A stretch of DNA of 64,000 nucleotides from Flavobacteriales bacterium (GTDB lineage Bacteria > Bacteroidota > Bacteroidia > NS11-12g > UBA9320). The translations under genes were made by a program, and so were the position numbers. Position 1 is the stretch's first letter. Each line of letters starts with the position of its first letter. The stretch is from contig JACJZT010000004.1 of assembly GCA_020635455.1 (NCBI GenBank), forward strand, positions 248,001 through 312,000, given 5' to 3'. The notes below the pieces were generated by a model that was given only the letters and a program-made list of their open reading frames with translations, had not been told where the DNA came from and searched no databases. Below, one piece after another: positions 35,109 to 45,174 of this stretch.

Positions 35109-37390
35109 TATGGTTTTTGCTTGTTGAGCAGGTCTTTACTCTGTGCATCCACTACAGCAATGTTTACCATGTTTACGATCTCCCTAACCGAACTTCCCAG
35201 CTGCAGTATGTGAACCGATTTATTCAATCCCATTAAAACGGGACCAATTGCTTCGAATCCACCCAATTCCTGAACCATCTTATAAACGATATTGCCGGAA
35301 GTAAGGTTTGGAAAAATAAAACAATTCACATTTTTGTTTCCAAGTTTGCTAAACGGGAAATGTTCTTCTCTCATGTATTTATTCAATGCATAATTGGCCT
35401 GGATATCGCCATCAATAACGATCTCAGGATAGTTTTTGTGAAGATGTTCAATGGCCTTTCTTATTTTTTCACTTTCAGCACCTTTAGCCGAACCAAAGTT
35501 TGAATAAGATAATAAAGCCATAACTGGATCAACTTGAAGTTTCTTAACTTTTGAGTAGGTCAACAAGGCAATTTCAACGAGGTTTTCCCAGCTTGGGTCG
35601 ATATTGATCGTAGTATCCGCCAGAAAAATAGGCCCCCTTTTCGTTAGAAGAATATACATCCCGGCAACAACATCACTCACATGATTTGTTCCCATAACCT
35701 GTAAGGCCGGTCTTATGGTGCTAGGGTAATTTTTTGTAAGACCGGAAATAACGGAGTCGGCAGCACCAACTTGCACCATCATTGTTCCAAAATAATTGCG
35801 ATGTGCCATCATTTTGTTACAGTCAAACAAGGTCATTCCTTTTCGTTGACGCATTTCATAGAGTTTTTGACCATATTCTTTCCTTAGGTTTTCTTCTTCA
35901 AGTGGATCGATGATCTGAACATTTTCAAGGTTCAGTCCATTTTCTGTGATCAGTTTTTGAATTTTCTTTTTTTCACCTAATAAAATCGGAATGGCGGTTC
36001 CATCTTCGACGCAAATCTGTGCAGCTTTTAAGATCTTGTAATTATCTGCTTCGGTAAATACAACTCTTTTTGGTTTAACTTTGGCCTGAATTGCGATCCT
36101 CGACAGGAACTTATCGTCTATTCCCAATCTGGTCTTGAGATGCTCCTCATAAGCGCCCCAATCCGTTATAGGATTTCTGGCCACTCCGCTATCCATTGCA
36201 GCTTTAGCTACTGCAGGAGCTACGGTATAAATAAGTCGCGGGTCGATGGGTTTGGGAATGATGTAATCTTTACCAAAAGTTATGTTTCGTTCGTTGTATG
36301 CCACATTCACCATTTCAAGAACCGGCTCATGGGCCAGTCCTGCAATGGCTTTGACCGCTGCAAGTTTCATTTCTTCATTAATGGTGGTTGCCCGAACATC
36401 AAGAGCACCTCTGAAGATAAACGGGAATCCCAACACATTATTGACCTGATTCGGGTGATCACTCCTTCCGGTGGCCATGATCAGGTCCGATCGTGTTGCA
36501 ACTGCCAGGTCATAAGCAATTTCCGGGTCAGGATTTGCCATTGCAAAAACGATGGGTTTTTTTGCCATTGATTTTATCATGGCTTGAGATAAGATGTTGC
36601 TTTTTGACAGACCAACAAAAATGTCGGCATCTTTCATGGCCTGTTCAAGGGTTTCTATTTTGCGTTCGGTGGCAAAGAACAACTTGTTATCGTCAAGTTC
36701 AGCCCGGTTTTTTTGAATTACACCCTTGCTATCCAGCATTACAATATTGCTTCGTTCCACACCCAGTGAAACAAATAGCCTTCCGCAGGATATTGCTGAA
36801 GCTCCAGCACCGTTAATGACCATTTTGACCTTGTTTATCTTTTTACCGACGATCTCAAGTGCATTTAACAGAGCCGCTCCGGAAATAATTGCAGTACCGT
36901 GCTGATCATCGTGCATGATCGGGATGGAAAGTTCTTTTTTCAACCTATCCTCAATTTCAAAGCATTCGGGTGCCTTTATGTCTTCCAGGTTAACACCTCC
37001 AAAGGTTGGTTCCATTGCCTTAACTGTGGTAACAAATTCTTCAACTGAATTGCAATTCAATTCAATATCAAATACATCAATATCGGCAAAAATCTTGAAC
37101 AGCAATCCTTTTCCTTCCATTACGGGCTTTGAAGCCTCGGGTCCGATATTACCCAGACCGAGCACCGCAGTACCATTTGAGATAACGGCCACAAGATTTC
37201 CTTTGGCCGTGTACTTGTAAACATCTTCGATATTTTCGGCTATTTTCAGGCAAGGTTCGGCCACACCGGGCGAATAGGCAAGGCTTAAGTCTCGTTGAGT
37301 TTGTGTAGGTTTCGTAGGTAAAACCTCAATTTTTCCGGGTCTGCCTTCACTATGATAACTCAGAGGGTCAGAATATTTGTTTCGTATCAT
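35108..37390 (-). CDS. maeB: NADP-type malic enzyme with C-terminal phosphotransacetylase domain
   Basis: The 760-residue protein matches MaeB. An N-terminal malic enzyme (about 1-430) decarboxylates malate to pyruvate; its landmarks are LAYSPGVAEPC, the catalytic region MHDDQHGTAIISGAALLNAL and the nucleotide loop VINGAGASAISCGRL. The C-terminal domain (about 440-755) resembles phosphotransacetylase (VFTEADNYKILKAAQ, VQVGAADSVISGL). In characterised MaeB proteins the latter domain is regulatory, binding acetyl-CoA, rather than catalytic. It lies between terC (20 nt upstream) and meaB (1-nt overlap). Cofactor preference is inferred from architecture only. Confidence 0.92.
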   Translation of the reverse strand: MIRNKYSDPLSYHSEGRPGKIEVLPTKPTQTQRDLSLAYSPGVAEPCLKIAENIEDVYKYTAKGNLVAVISNGTAVLGLGNIGPEASKPVMEGKGLLFKIFADIDVFDIELNCNSVEEFVTTVKAMEPTFGGVNLEDIKAPECFEIEDRLKKELSIPIMHDDQHGTAIISGAALLNALEIVGKKINKVKMVINGAGASAISCGRLFVSLGVERSNIVMLDSKGVIQKNRAELDDNKLFFATERKIETLEQAMKDADIFVGLSKSNILSQAMIKSMAKKPIVFAMANPDPEIAYDLAVATRSDLIMATGRSDHPNQVNNVLGFPFIFRGALDVRATTINEEMKLAAVKAIAGLAHEPVLEMVNVAYNERNITFGKDYIIPKPIDPRLIYTVAPAVAKAAMDSGVARNPITDWGAYEEHLKTRLGIDDKFLSRIAIQAKVKPKRVVFTEADNYKILKAAQICVEDGTAIPILLGEKKKIQKLITENGLNLENVQIIDPLEEENLRKEYGQKLYEMRQRKGMTLFDCNKMMAHRNYFGTMMVQVGAADSVISGLTKNYPSTIRPALQVMGTNHVSDVVAGMYILLTKRGPIFLADTTINIDPSWENLVEIALLTYSKVKKLQVDPVMALLSYSNFGSAKGAESEKIRKAIEHLHKNYPEIVIDGDIQANYALNKYMREEHFPFSKLGNKNVNCFIFPNLTSGNIVYKMVQELGGFEAIGPVLMGLNKSVHILQLGSSVREIVNMVNIAVVDAQSKDLLNKQKP

Positions 37391-37410
37391 AAAATTCAGT
37401 AAAGATTTAA

Positions 37411-38223
37411 TTAGCTTATTGAAGCATTTTTTCGCATTCGCATGTTCAGCAATTCTACACCGAAACTGAAAGCTATTGCGAAATATAAGTAACCTTTGGG
37501 TATGCTTCCAATTTTATTGCCTGCGACCGTAAAATCAGCAAGATGGCCTCCTTCAAGAATGAGCATAAAACCAATAAGTATCAAAAAGGATAGTCCGAGA
37601 ATTTGTATGGCAGGGTGGTTGTTTACAAAGGTGGAAACCTGATTTGCAAACAGCATCATAATCAACATCGAAAGTATAATGGAAATGATCATGATCGCAA
37701 GAGAGTGAGGAATGCCATTTGTCATTCCAATGGCGGTAAGAATGGAATCGATTGAAAAAACTGCATTGATCAGCATTATTTGCATTACGGCATATGAATA
37801 GGACAATTTTCCCTTTTTGTCACCCCCTTCAGTATGAACTTCGCCTTCCACCTTATGATGGATTTCTGAGGTACTCTTATAAATTAAAAAAATACCTCCT
37901 ATTATCAGTATTATGCTTTGACCTGAAAAAGCACCGCTGAAGATCGACCAATCAAGACTGAATAGGGTTTTCTCTGCCTGAATTACGAAGGAAAGGCCCA
38001 AAAGCAAAACGATCCGGAGCAAAAGTGCAAAAAACAAACCCAGGTTAACTGCCTTTTTTCTGTTTTCCGATTCTACTTTATTGGCAGCGATGGAAATAAA
38101 AATAATGTTGTCAACTCCAAGCACGATCTCCAAAAACGTAAGGGTCAGTAATGCCATTAATGCGTCGGAGTTTGTAAAAATTTCCAAAATAATACCCTTA
38201 TTGTGTACTTGCGAAATTAGCAT
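37411..38223 (-). CDS. TerC-family integral membrane protein
   Basis: The 270-residue protein has seven or so membrane helices and the TerC landmarks: LTFLEIVLGVDNIIFISI near residue 27 and NAVFSIDSILTAIGM near residue 152, each with the conserved acidic residue in the membrane. TerC-family proteins have been linked to tellurite resistance and, in several bacteria, to metal (manganese) export or loading of exported enzymes. The substrate here is unknown. It leads an operon with maeB and meaB, an odd association that may be incidental. Confidence 0.88.
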   Translation of the reverse strand: MLISQVHNKGIILEIFTNSDALMALLTLTFLEIVLGVDNIIFISIAANKVESENRKKAVNLGLFFALLLRIVLLLGLSFVIQAEKTLFSLDWSIFSGAFSGQSIILIIGGIFLIYKSTSEIHHKVEGEVHTEGGDKKGKLSYSYAVMQIMLINAVFSIDSILTAIGMTNGIPHSLAIMIISIILSMLIMMLFANQVSTFVNNHPAIQILGLSFLILIGFMLILEGGHLADFTVAGNKIGSIPKGYLYFAIAFSFGVELLNMRMRKNASIS

Positions 38224-38283
38224 TTAATGCTTAAAAAATATTTGTATTCAAAGCAATAATCCGCGATGTTGAACAAAAAATAG

Positions 38284-38291
38284 TAAGTTTG
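38284..38291 (+). promoter_or_regulatory. Putative -7 promoter element for the antiquitin-type ALDH gene
   Basis: TAAGTTTG is a full TAnnTTTG match, 13 nt before the ATG at 38305, implying a short leader. Confidence 0.45.
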
Positions 38292-38304
38292 TATATACGA
38301 TCGT

Positions 38305-39849
38305 ATGGCAGATAAATCAACTGAAGAGATACTTCATAAACTCGGAATAAAAAAAGTTAATGAAAGCATTTGCACCGGAGTTCAATGGGTAACGCCTGTT
38401 GGAAGTGAAACCCGAAAAATTAACAGTCCTGTCGATGGAAAGCACATAGCTTCCATCACCTATGCCACAACCACCGAATACGAACGGGTAATGATGGTTG
38501 CAGAATCGGCATTTAAATACTGGAAGGCGGTTCCTGCTCCAAAGAGAGGTGAAATTGTAAGGCAAATTGGAAATGCTCTCAGGGAAAACAAGCACGATCT
38601 GGGATACCTTGTATCGTATGAAATGGGAAAAAGCTTGCAGGAAGGTTGGGGAGAAGTACAGGAAATGATCGATATATGCGACTTTGCAGTTGGTTTGTCG
38701 AGGCAGTTGTATGGCTTGACCATCAGCAGTGAAAGACCGGAACACCATATGATGGAACAATGGCATCCTCTGGGTATTGTAGGAATCATTTCTGCTTTTA
38801 ATTTTCCGGTTGCGGTATGGAGCTGGAATGCAATGATAGCTGCTGTTTGCGGAAATGTTTGCATATGGAAACCCTCTGAAAAGGCTCCACTTTCAGCAAT
38901 TGCCGTTCATCATATAATCAAAACGGTTTTGGTTGACAATGAACTTCCTGAAGGTATTTTTAACCTGATCATCGGCGATCACCGCATCGGTGAAAAAATG
39001 TCGAAGGATAAAAGAATTCCACTTATTTCTGCTACCGGCAGTACCCGAATGGGTAAACGTGTCAGTCAGCTTGTAGGTTCGAGACTGGGCAAAAGTATAC
39101 TCGAACTTGGAGGAAACAATGCCATCATTGTTACAGAAGATGCAAATCTTGAGAACGCCTTAAAAGCCTCTGTTTTTGGATCTGTGGGAACTGCAGGCCA
39201 GCGATGTACTTCAACCCGAAGATTGATCGTTCAGGATACCATTTTTGAAAAATTCAAATCCAAGCTGGTCAAAATATATGCACAGCTCAAAATTGGCAAT
39301 CCACTGGATCAAGACAATCATGTTGGTCCGCTTATCGATAAGGATGCAGTAAAGATATACCTCAAGGCGATCGAATCGGCCGAAGACGAAGGAGGTCAGG
39401 TTTTATTTGGTGCAAAAGTTCTCAAGGGCAAAGGATATGAGTCGGGGTGTTATGTAGTACCCACGTTAATTCTTGCCAGGAATCACTACAACATTGTACA
39501 GGAAGAAACTTTTGCACCCATAACTTATTTAATTAAGTTTTCGAGACTTGAAGAAGCCATTGCAATGCAAAACGATGTAAAACAGGGTTTGAGTTCTGCC
39601 ATTTTCACCGACAATATGAAAGAGGCTCATCAGTTTACCTCAGTTTTCGGAAGTGACTGTGGAATTGCAAACGTAAACATCGGTACATCCGGAGCCGAAA
39701 TTGGCGGTGCATTTGGAGGTGAAAAAGAAACCGGTGGCGGCCGTGAAAGTGGTTCTGATAGCTGGAAAGCGTATATGAGGCGTCAAACCAATACCATCAA
39801 TTTTGGTGATGGAATGCCCCTTGCTCAAGGTATTAAGTTTGATATTTAG
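38305..39849 (+). CDS. Alpha-aminoadipic semialdehyde dehydrogenase (ALDH7/antiquitin type)
   Basis: The 514-residue aldehyde dehydrogenase matches the antiquitin group, which oxidises 2-aminoadipate 6-semialdehyde to 2-aminoadipate in lysine breakdown. Features are the oxyanion region ISAFNFPVAVWSWN, the NAD loop SATGSTRMGK, the base glutamate in LELGGNNAI and catalytic cysteine in GTAGQRCTSTRR. The C-terminal segment GAEIGGAFGGEKETGGGRESGSD, with its aminoadipate-binding loop, is the distinguishing feature. It is monocistronic with its own -7 box. No other lysine catabolic gene is in the window. Confidence 0.88.
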   Translation: MADKSTEEILHKLGIKKVNESICTGVQWVTPVGSETRKINSPVDGKHIASITYATTTEYERVMMVAESAFKYWKAVPAPKRGEIVRQIGNALRENKHDLGYLVSYEMGKSLQEGWGEVQEMIDICDFAVGLSRQLYGLTISSERPEHHMMEQWHPLGIVGIISAFNFPVAVWSWNAMIAAVCGNVCIWKPSEKAPLSAIAVHHIIKTVLVDNELPEGIFNLIIGDHRIGEKMSKDKRIPLISATGSTRMGKRVSQLVGSRLGKSILELGGNNAIIVTEDANLENALKASVFGSVGTAGQRCTSTRRLIVQDTIFEKFKSKLVKIYAQLKIGNPLDQDNHVGPLIDKDAVKIYLKAIESAEDEGGQVLFGAKVLKGKGYESGCYVVPTLILARNHYNIVQEETFAPITYLIKFSRLEEAIAMQNDVKQGLSSAIFTDNMKEAHQFTSVFGSDCGIANVNIGTSGAEIGGAFGGEKETGGGRESGSDSWKAYMRRQTNTINFGDGMPLAQGIKFDI

Positions 39850-39921
39850 GATAATCCCCTAACCTTCAAAAGACTTCAAAATATCACTAACGCATTTTAA
39901 TTAAGTAAACTTTAAACTTAC

Positions 39922-40914
39922 TTATTCCATTAGCAACTTTCCTCTGTAGATTTGATCTTTATTACCTCCCGCTAAAAAATACATTCCGCTTTTTAAGTTA
40001 TCGATAAGGATATTTTGACCTTTCTTAATGTTGGTAAAGGATGAAATTAATTCACCATTCGTACTGTAAACGTTCAGGGTTTCAAGATCTTGCCCGGAAT
40101 AAAGAATTCCCGTTGAGTTCGGGTTAGGATTAAAGTGAAAGGGCTTAACCTTAAGGGAAACAGGTCCATTTGCCGTTCCATTTTGAATTGAATTAACGGT
40201 CTTTGAACTATTTATAACCGATCCGTCCGTTTTATGCAAGATCGATACCGAATGCAATCTGTCATTATCCCAACCCGAATCTCCGGTAAAATCAAATTTA
40301 ACAAGCACGCTGTCACCTATACCTGCAGGTAAGCCAATCTGATAATTGTTTTGGGTAAGGGATTTTCTAAAAACATTATAATGAACCTTTTCACCATTAT
40401 TTGTTGTCTGATAAATGGTATCCTCCACGACTCCACAAAACAGGTATGCTATAGAGGATGTGTCGGCTGCAAGTTTTTTAATGACAATTTCAACTTTAAA
40501 ATCAGCATTACCGCTGCGTATCTGACGAGAATCGATGCTATAGGCGCTCATTTCGGATGAAACATTGGTAAGTACAGAATTCAGTGAAGAACTTTGAATT
40601 AAAGAACCGTTTACCACCAATCGGGGTGTACTGCCAAAAATGTTATAGAATATGGTCCTTTCGTCGTTCTCTGATTTATTTTGCTGGTTGAAAAAATCAC
40701 TGGCGTACGGTTTACTGGGATGAAAACTAATGTGTAGTGCATTCGGGTGATTGGCTAAAACGTTGTAAAAGCCATCGTTATTGGCGGCACAAATACTGCA
40801 ACTTGTGTTTGTAAAATGTTCTACAACCGGTGTCTTATTTACTTGTGAAAAGGCCACATTTCCAGTAGAAATCAAAAAGAGAAAGATAAATTTTTTAAGG
40901 TTTAAATGTTTCAT
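39922..40914 (-). CDS. Omp28-related secreted protein with T9SS sorting domain
   Basis: The 330-residue protein has a signal peptide (about 1-23, ending VAFSQ). Next is a thioredoxin-fold-like segment, VVEHFTNTSCSICAANNDGF, with a C-S-I-C pair near residues 38-41, then LVVNGSLIQ, as in the Omp28 family of Bacteroidota. The middle is beta-rich and the C-terminus (from about residue 258) is a T9SS sorting domain ending GGNKDQIYRGKLLME. The C-x-x-C suggests disulfide chemistry outside the cytoplasm, but Omp28 proteins are not well characterised. Confidence 0.75.
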   Translation of the reverse strand: MKHLNLKKFIFLFLISTGNVAFSQVNKTPVVEHFTNTSCSICAANNDGFYNVLANHPNALHISFHPSKPYASDFFNQQNKSENDERTIFYNIFGSTPRLVVNGSLIQSSSLNSVLTNVSSEMSAYSIDSRQIRSGNADFKVEIVIKKLAADTSSIAYLFCGVVEDTIYQTTNNGEKVHYNVFRKSLTQNNYQIGLPAGIGDSVLVKFDFTGDSGWDNDRLHSVSILHKTDGSVINSSKTVNSIQNGTANGPVSLKVKPFHFNPNPNSTGILYSGQDLETLNVYSTNGELISSFTNIKKGQNILIDNLKSGMYFLAGGNKDQIYRGKLLME

Positions 40915-40957
40915 GGTAATGGTGAGAATTTTATGGTACTCTATTTACAGATCTAAC

Positions 40958-40965
40958 CAAAATTA
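40958..40965 (-). promoter_or_regulatory. Putative -7 promoter element for the Omp28-like gene
   Basis: The minus strand reads TAATTTTG, 43 nt before the ATG at 40914. I see nothing else recognisable in the gap at 40915-41152 apart from AT-rich sequence. Confidence 0.4.
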
Positions 40966-41152
40966 TTCAGAAAGGTTCAAAGCATTGATAAGACTCATGA
41001 AATTATGAGTTAAAATTTACATACTTACTCCGGATTACCCGATGCTTTAGAATTTGAGGCTCCTGTTAAAAAATAATTCTTATATGTAAAAAACCGCCTA
41101 CCGGAAAGGGCAAAATTGACATTTGGTGGATTCTATCCGGTTTTGGATAACC

Positions 41153-42526
41153 TTAACGGTTTAGGATACAGAGTCGTTTATAACTGACCTGATCACCTAA
41201 GACTACTTTTACCAAAAACAAACCATTCAAAACATCAGGAAGTTGAATGTAGGTTTTTAGGTTGTCCGGGTAAAAACGATAAAGAATCTTTCCATTCAGC
41301 GAAATTATTTGTACCTCCCTGATGTCAACTTTTGCCTCAAGGTTTATGGAACCATCAGAAGGATTCGGGAACAACTCAAAGTTGGATTTTAAATCTTCTT
41401 TCAGGTTGAGTCTGATGATCTTGCTACTTAAAAAACCATCATATCCTGTGAATGTCCCGGTAACCAGGATCCCTTCATTTTGATAGGGGACGATCTTAAA
41501 TACCCTCTCATTGAAACCCTGACCGACGTAAAAACCTGAATCGACTGAACCAAATGCATCCAATCCGACTATGTTTTTGCTATTAACATTCTTATAAGTC
41601 AGAAACTCCCCTCCTAAAATTATTCTCTGATCGGAAAGCACATGAATGGTGTTGATGGACTCATTCGGTATGACACTGCTGTGTTTATTGAAAAGTGGGT
41701 CGAATTGCCCATTGCTTAAAAGTTTATATAAAAAAACGTACAAACCATTAAAGTTTCCATTGATCAACAGTCCACCATCTTTCAGACACCTGATTCCCAA
41801 AACAATTTCATTACCGGAACTCTTATAGTTGAAGTCATGATCGACCCTCCCATTTTCAAGCAAGCGTATGACAGGCCTGGAATCTGCGTTGAGCCAACCT
41901 CCAACATAAATTCGGTTCAATTCATCAACGGCAAGAGCATACACATTCTGATCGAAAACCTGAGCCTGAAAAGTCTCGTCTTTTTTACCATTTTCATTCA
42001 ATCTTAAAACCTGAAACCGGTTGTTCCCAAACTGAGTTGCCACTAAAATTTTATGATCTTTTTGTACTGTTATGGCATAAATTGTTCGAACCTCATCCGA
42101 CAATTGAAAATGGCTGTCTTCCAGACCATTTTTATCAATTTTTATTAGGTTCCCGCAAGCTTTTCTGTTATAATATGACAATACACCTGCAACAAGGATC
42201 TTTCCGCCATCCAGTTTGATGAGTTGTGAAACGCTACCACCAAGCACATCACCGGCAGGCCAGTTGTAATCGAAGGTTCCATCTTTATGAAATTTCCCGA
42301 TACCGGAAATTTGTCTGCCGGTTTGGTTTGGTGTAATAAAACTTCCACCAATGATCATCGAACCATCTTCATTAACGATTGCTGAACTAATGTAATTTCC
42401 ATTAAAGAAATCAAATTCAGTTATAAATGAATAATCAATGGTACCGGGTTGTGCAGCAACTTTATTGCAAAAAATGTTTAGAGCAATAAAAATCAGGTAG
42501 AATCCTCCGGGTAGCTGCTTTGTCAT
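41153..42526 (-). CDS. Secreted delta-60 repeat protein with T9SS sorting domain
   Basis: The 457-residue protein has a signal peptide (about 1-25, ending NKVAAQ) and six or seven delta-60-type repeats of about 50 residues. Each pairs a D-G-K-I-L-V-A-G strand with an F-x-x-x-G-x-x-D turn (for example KLDGGKILVAGVLSYY, DQRIILGGEFLTY). These are predicted to fold as a beta-propeller. A T9SS sorting domain begins ELFPNPSDGSINLE near residue 385. Propellers of this kind are common, uncharacterised T9SS cargo. It has no close operon partner. Confidence 0.75.
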   Translation of the reverse strand: MTKQLPGGFYLIFIALNIFCNKVAAQPGTIDYSFITEFDFFNGNYISSAIVNEDGSMIIGGSFITPNQTGRQISGIGKFHKDGTFDYNWPAGDVLGGSVSQLIKLDGGKILVAGVLSYYNRKACGNLIKIDKNGLEDSHFQLSDEVRTIYAITVQKDHKILVATQFGNNRFQVLRLNENGKKDETFQAQVFDQNVYALAVDELNRIYVGGWLNADSRPVIRLLENGRVDHDFNYKSSGNEIVLGIRCLKDGGLLINGNFNGLYVFLYKLLSNGQFDPLFNKHSSVIPNESINTIHVLSDQRIILGGEFLTYKNVNSKNIVGLDAFGSVDSGFYVGQGFNERVFKIVPYQNEGILVTGTFTGYDGFLSSKIIRLNLKEDLKSNFELFPNPSDGSINLEAKVDIREVQIISLNGKILYRFYPDNLKTYIQLPDVLNGLFLVKVVLGDQVSYKRLCILNR

Positions 42527-42739
42527 TCAGTTCTGTGACGAAATCAATCCATGAAAGGTTACACAAACACGGTATTTGGTAAAAGTATGGAACCTCAGCG
42601 AAAGTAATTTCATTTAGTTGTCATAGAAATTTGACAAAAGCGTTTTTACCGAATAAAAGCAACCAATGAAAGATTTTTGGTGTCAAGCTGTATACGTTTA
42701 GCTTGATTTGTCCGTTGATTTACATTTAAATTCCTCCCG

Positions 42740-45160
42740 ATGACATCACCAAGAATTTTTATTTGCCTGTTGGGCATCCTTATTTCGTTAATTTCCAAAG
42801 GTCAGCTTTCAGGCACAGTTAAGGAATCTGAAACAGACAAAGCGGTTTCTTATATCACTGTATCGGTAACGGACACAAGTTTGCAGAAAAATGTAATGAG
42901 TACCTTTACTAACGAAAACGGAGATTTTAAAATTGAAAATCTAAAGCCGGGTACTTACCGTATAAAAATTCAATCTCTCGGACATGAAATTTATATTGGG
43001 AATGTTCTGAACTATACCAATGTTTCAATTAATACGGGAGTGATCTACCTGAAAAAATCTTCCAAAGATCTTAAAGAAGTAACGGTATCTGCCACCAAAC
43101 CACTTTTGGAAATTGAAAGCGATAAAATGGTATTTAACGTAGAGGACGATGAAACCCTAAAAGGCCAGACCGCCCTGGATGCCTTAAAAAAACTGCCTTT
43201 TATATCGGTGGATGGAGAAGAAAATATACAAATGAAGGGAAGTTCCAATTTCAAAGTATTGCTCAATGGTAAAAGTACTTCCATCGTTGCTAAGAATCCT
43301 TCCGAAGCATTGAGATCCTTCCCGGCCAACCTTATCAAAAAAATTGAAGTTATAACTGAACCTTCTGCAAAATACGATTCGGATGGTACGGCGGGCATCA
43401 TTAACATAATAACTCACAAAAAGATCATTGGCTATAACGGTTCCCTTTATGCAAATTACAGTACGAGGGGCCGACAATATGGCGGAGGTAGCCTGAACAT
43501 GAAATTCGGAAAATTTGGATTTTCATCTTATCTGGGGGCTCATTCAAATAAACTGGTCAATCAATTTTCAAACGAATATTACCGTACATCAAAAGTTCCG
43601 GGAACCGTTAAAAGCCTTGAACAAACCGGTATTGGAGGAACGGATGCTATGTGGTATTGGGGCAACCTCGAACTTGCCTATGATTTCGACACCCTTCATA
43701 CTTTAAGCATTTACGCATCACCGAACGGTGGTTATCGCAACAATACAAATGGTCAGAATTCAACGCAGCTCGACAGCAATGGGATGGTCCTCAGTTCTTT
43801 TGATAACGATATTTTAAGTAAAAACAATTTCCCCTCTTTTGATATTGGGTTTGATTTTATAAAAAAATTCAAGGATAATGACGATCACCGTTTGAATTTT
43901 ACTGCCATCAGAGAACTCAATGAAAACAATTCGAGTTACAATTCACTGCAAACCTACACCGATAGGCCCAATGTAGATTTAAACAACACCAATGATTCCC
44001 GCAATACGGAATACACTCTCAACCTTGATTATGAAAAACCACTTAAAAACAAATCGAGTTTTGAAACGGGATCTAAGTTTATCTTCCGTCATCTGGTTTC
44101 GGATTACAGAATGTTAAGCCGATCCAATGCAAGTGAAAATTATACTGAAATCCCTGAAAATACAAATTCATTGAGCTACATACAAAACGTAGGAAGTGTA
44201 TACGCTACCTATGCCCGTTCCATAAAACAAATAAAAGTCAAGCTTGGAGGACGTATAGAGCAAACCTGGATCGATGCTCAATTTAACTCCAACCTTGCCA
44301 AGTTCACGGATGATTACCTTAATTTCATTCCAACGGTAAGTTTATCCACTAAGGTAAAAAAGATCCATACCGTAAGATTAAACTACAGCAAGCGAATTCA
44401 GCGACCCTGGATGTACTATCTAAACCCTTATGTTGACAATTCAAATCCTCAAAACATCAGTTTTGGAAATCCAAATCTTGTTCCCGAGAAAACTCATTCG
44501 TTAAGTCTCAGCTGGAATGCATTTGTAAAGAAAAACAGCATAGATCTTACCTTATCAAATTCGTTTACCGATAATGTTATCACATCCTATACAACCGTAG
44601 AAAGCGATGGTATAGCTTATACTTCGTATTACAATATTGCAAGAAGCAATTCAACCGGAATAAATCTTAGTTTTTGGGGTTCTGCATTCGACCGGCTAAA
44701 AATATGGCTAAGCGTTAGCAGTTCATTCGTACACATTACGCATAAACTCGATGCAAGTCAAAATCGGTCCGGATTTTCTCAAAGAGGCCACGGTAGTTTC
44801 ACCTGGACCTTCGATAAGGGATTTACAAGCTCTGTTTCAGGCTGGTTCTGGCAGGGTGCACCAACCATACAGAGCATTCGTCCACTAAATTACAATTACG
44901 ATTTTGCGATTCGTAAATCCATGTTCGATAAAAAGTTGCATCTTGGATTTGTTGTAACCAACTTTCTTCAAAAAACCCAAACCTTAAAAACCACATCTGA
45001 AGATCCTACGTTCAGTGCCGTTTCATACAACCGCAATCTCGTATTCAGGTATTTTAGCGTAAGTGCCAGTTTTAATTTTGGTAAATTAAAAGAAAATGTA
45101 AGTCGAAAAAGAGGCATCAGCAACGATGATAAAAAAACTGAAGGAAGCGGAGGAAAATAA
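42740..45160 (+). CDS. TonB-dependent-receptor-like outer-membrane beta-barrel protein
   Basis: The 806-residue protein has a signal peptide (about 1-21), a carboxypeptidase-regulatory-like domain (GQLSGTVKESETDKAVSYITV to HEIYIGNV), a TonB plug domain (about 110-225, KGQTALDALKKLPFISVDGEE and DGTAGIINIITHK) and a C-terminal beta-barrel of the OMP_b-brl_3 type. This is the common Bacteroidota TonB-dependent receptor subfamily without a SusD partner. No obvious TonB box was seen. The substrate is unknown. The C-terminus ends in a charged tail (GKLKENVSRKRG and beyond) after the last strand, unlike most barrels that end in an aromatic residue. Confidence 0.8.
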   Translation: MTSPRIFICLLGILISLISKGQLSGTVKESETDKAVSYITVSVTDTSLQKNVMSTFTNENGDFKIENLKPGTYRIKIQSLGHEIYIGNVLNYTNVSINTGVIYLKKSSKDLKEVTVSATKPLLEIESDKMVFNVEDDETLKGQTALDALKKLPFISVDGEENIQMKGSSNFKVLLNGKSTSIVAKNPSEALRSFPANLIKKIEVITEPSAKYDSDGTAGIINIITHKKIIGYNGSLYANYSTRGRQYGGGSLNMKFGKFGFSSYLGAHSNKLVNQFSNEYYRTSKVPGTVKSLEQTGIGGTDAMWYWGNLELAYDFDTLHTLSIYASPNGGYRNNTNGQNSTQLDSNGMVLSSFDNDILSKNNFPSFDIGFDFIKKFKDNDDHRLNFTAIRELNENNSSYNSLQTYTDRPNVDLNNTNDSRNTEYTLNLDYEKPLKNKSSFETGSKFIFRHLVSDYRMLSRSNASENYTEIPENTNSLSYIQNVGSVYATYARSIKQIKVKLGGRIEQTWIDAQFNSNLAKFTDDYLNFIPTVSLSTKVKKIHTVRLNYSKRIQRPWMYYLNPYVDNSNPQNISFGNPNLVPEKTHSLSLSWNAFVKKNSIDLTLSNSFTDNVITSYTTVESDGIAYTSYYNIARSNSTGINLSFWGSAFDRLKIWLSVSSSFVHITHKLDASQNRSGFSQRGHGSFTWTFDKGFTSSVSGWFWQGAPTIQSIRPLNYNYDFAIRKSMFDKKLHLGFVVTNFLQKTQTLKTTSEDPTFSAVSYNRNLVFRYFSVSASFNFGKLKENVSRKRGISNDDKKTEGSGGK

Positions 45161-45174
45161 GACTTACAAATTTT

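Noticed and set aside
39902..39924. AT-rich hairpin TAAGTAA/TTACTTA between convergent genes
   Set aside because: The stem is only 7 A/T-rich pairs with no following U-run, so it is too weak to call a terminator.
41090..41125. Possible terminator (CCG/CGG with six T) after the delta-60 gene
   Set aside because: The stem is about 3 bp, too short to separate from chance.
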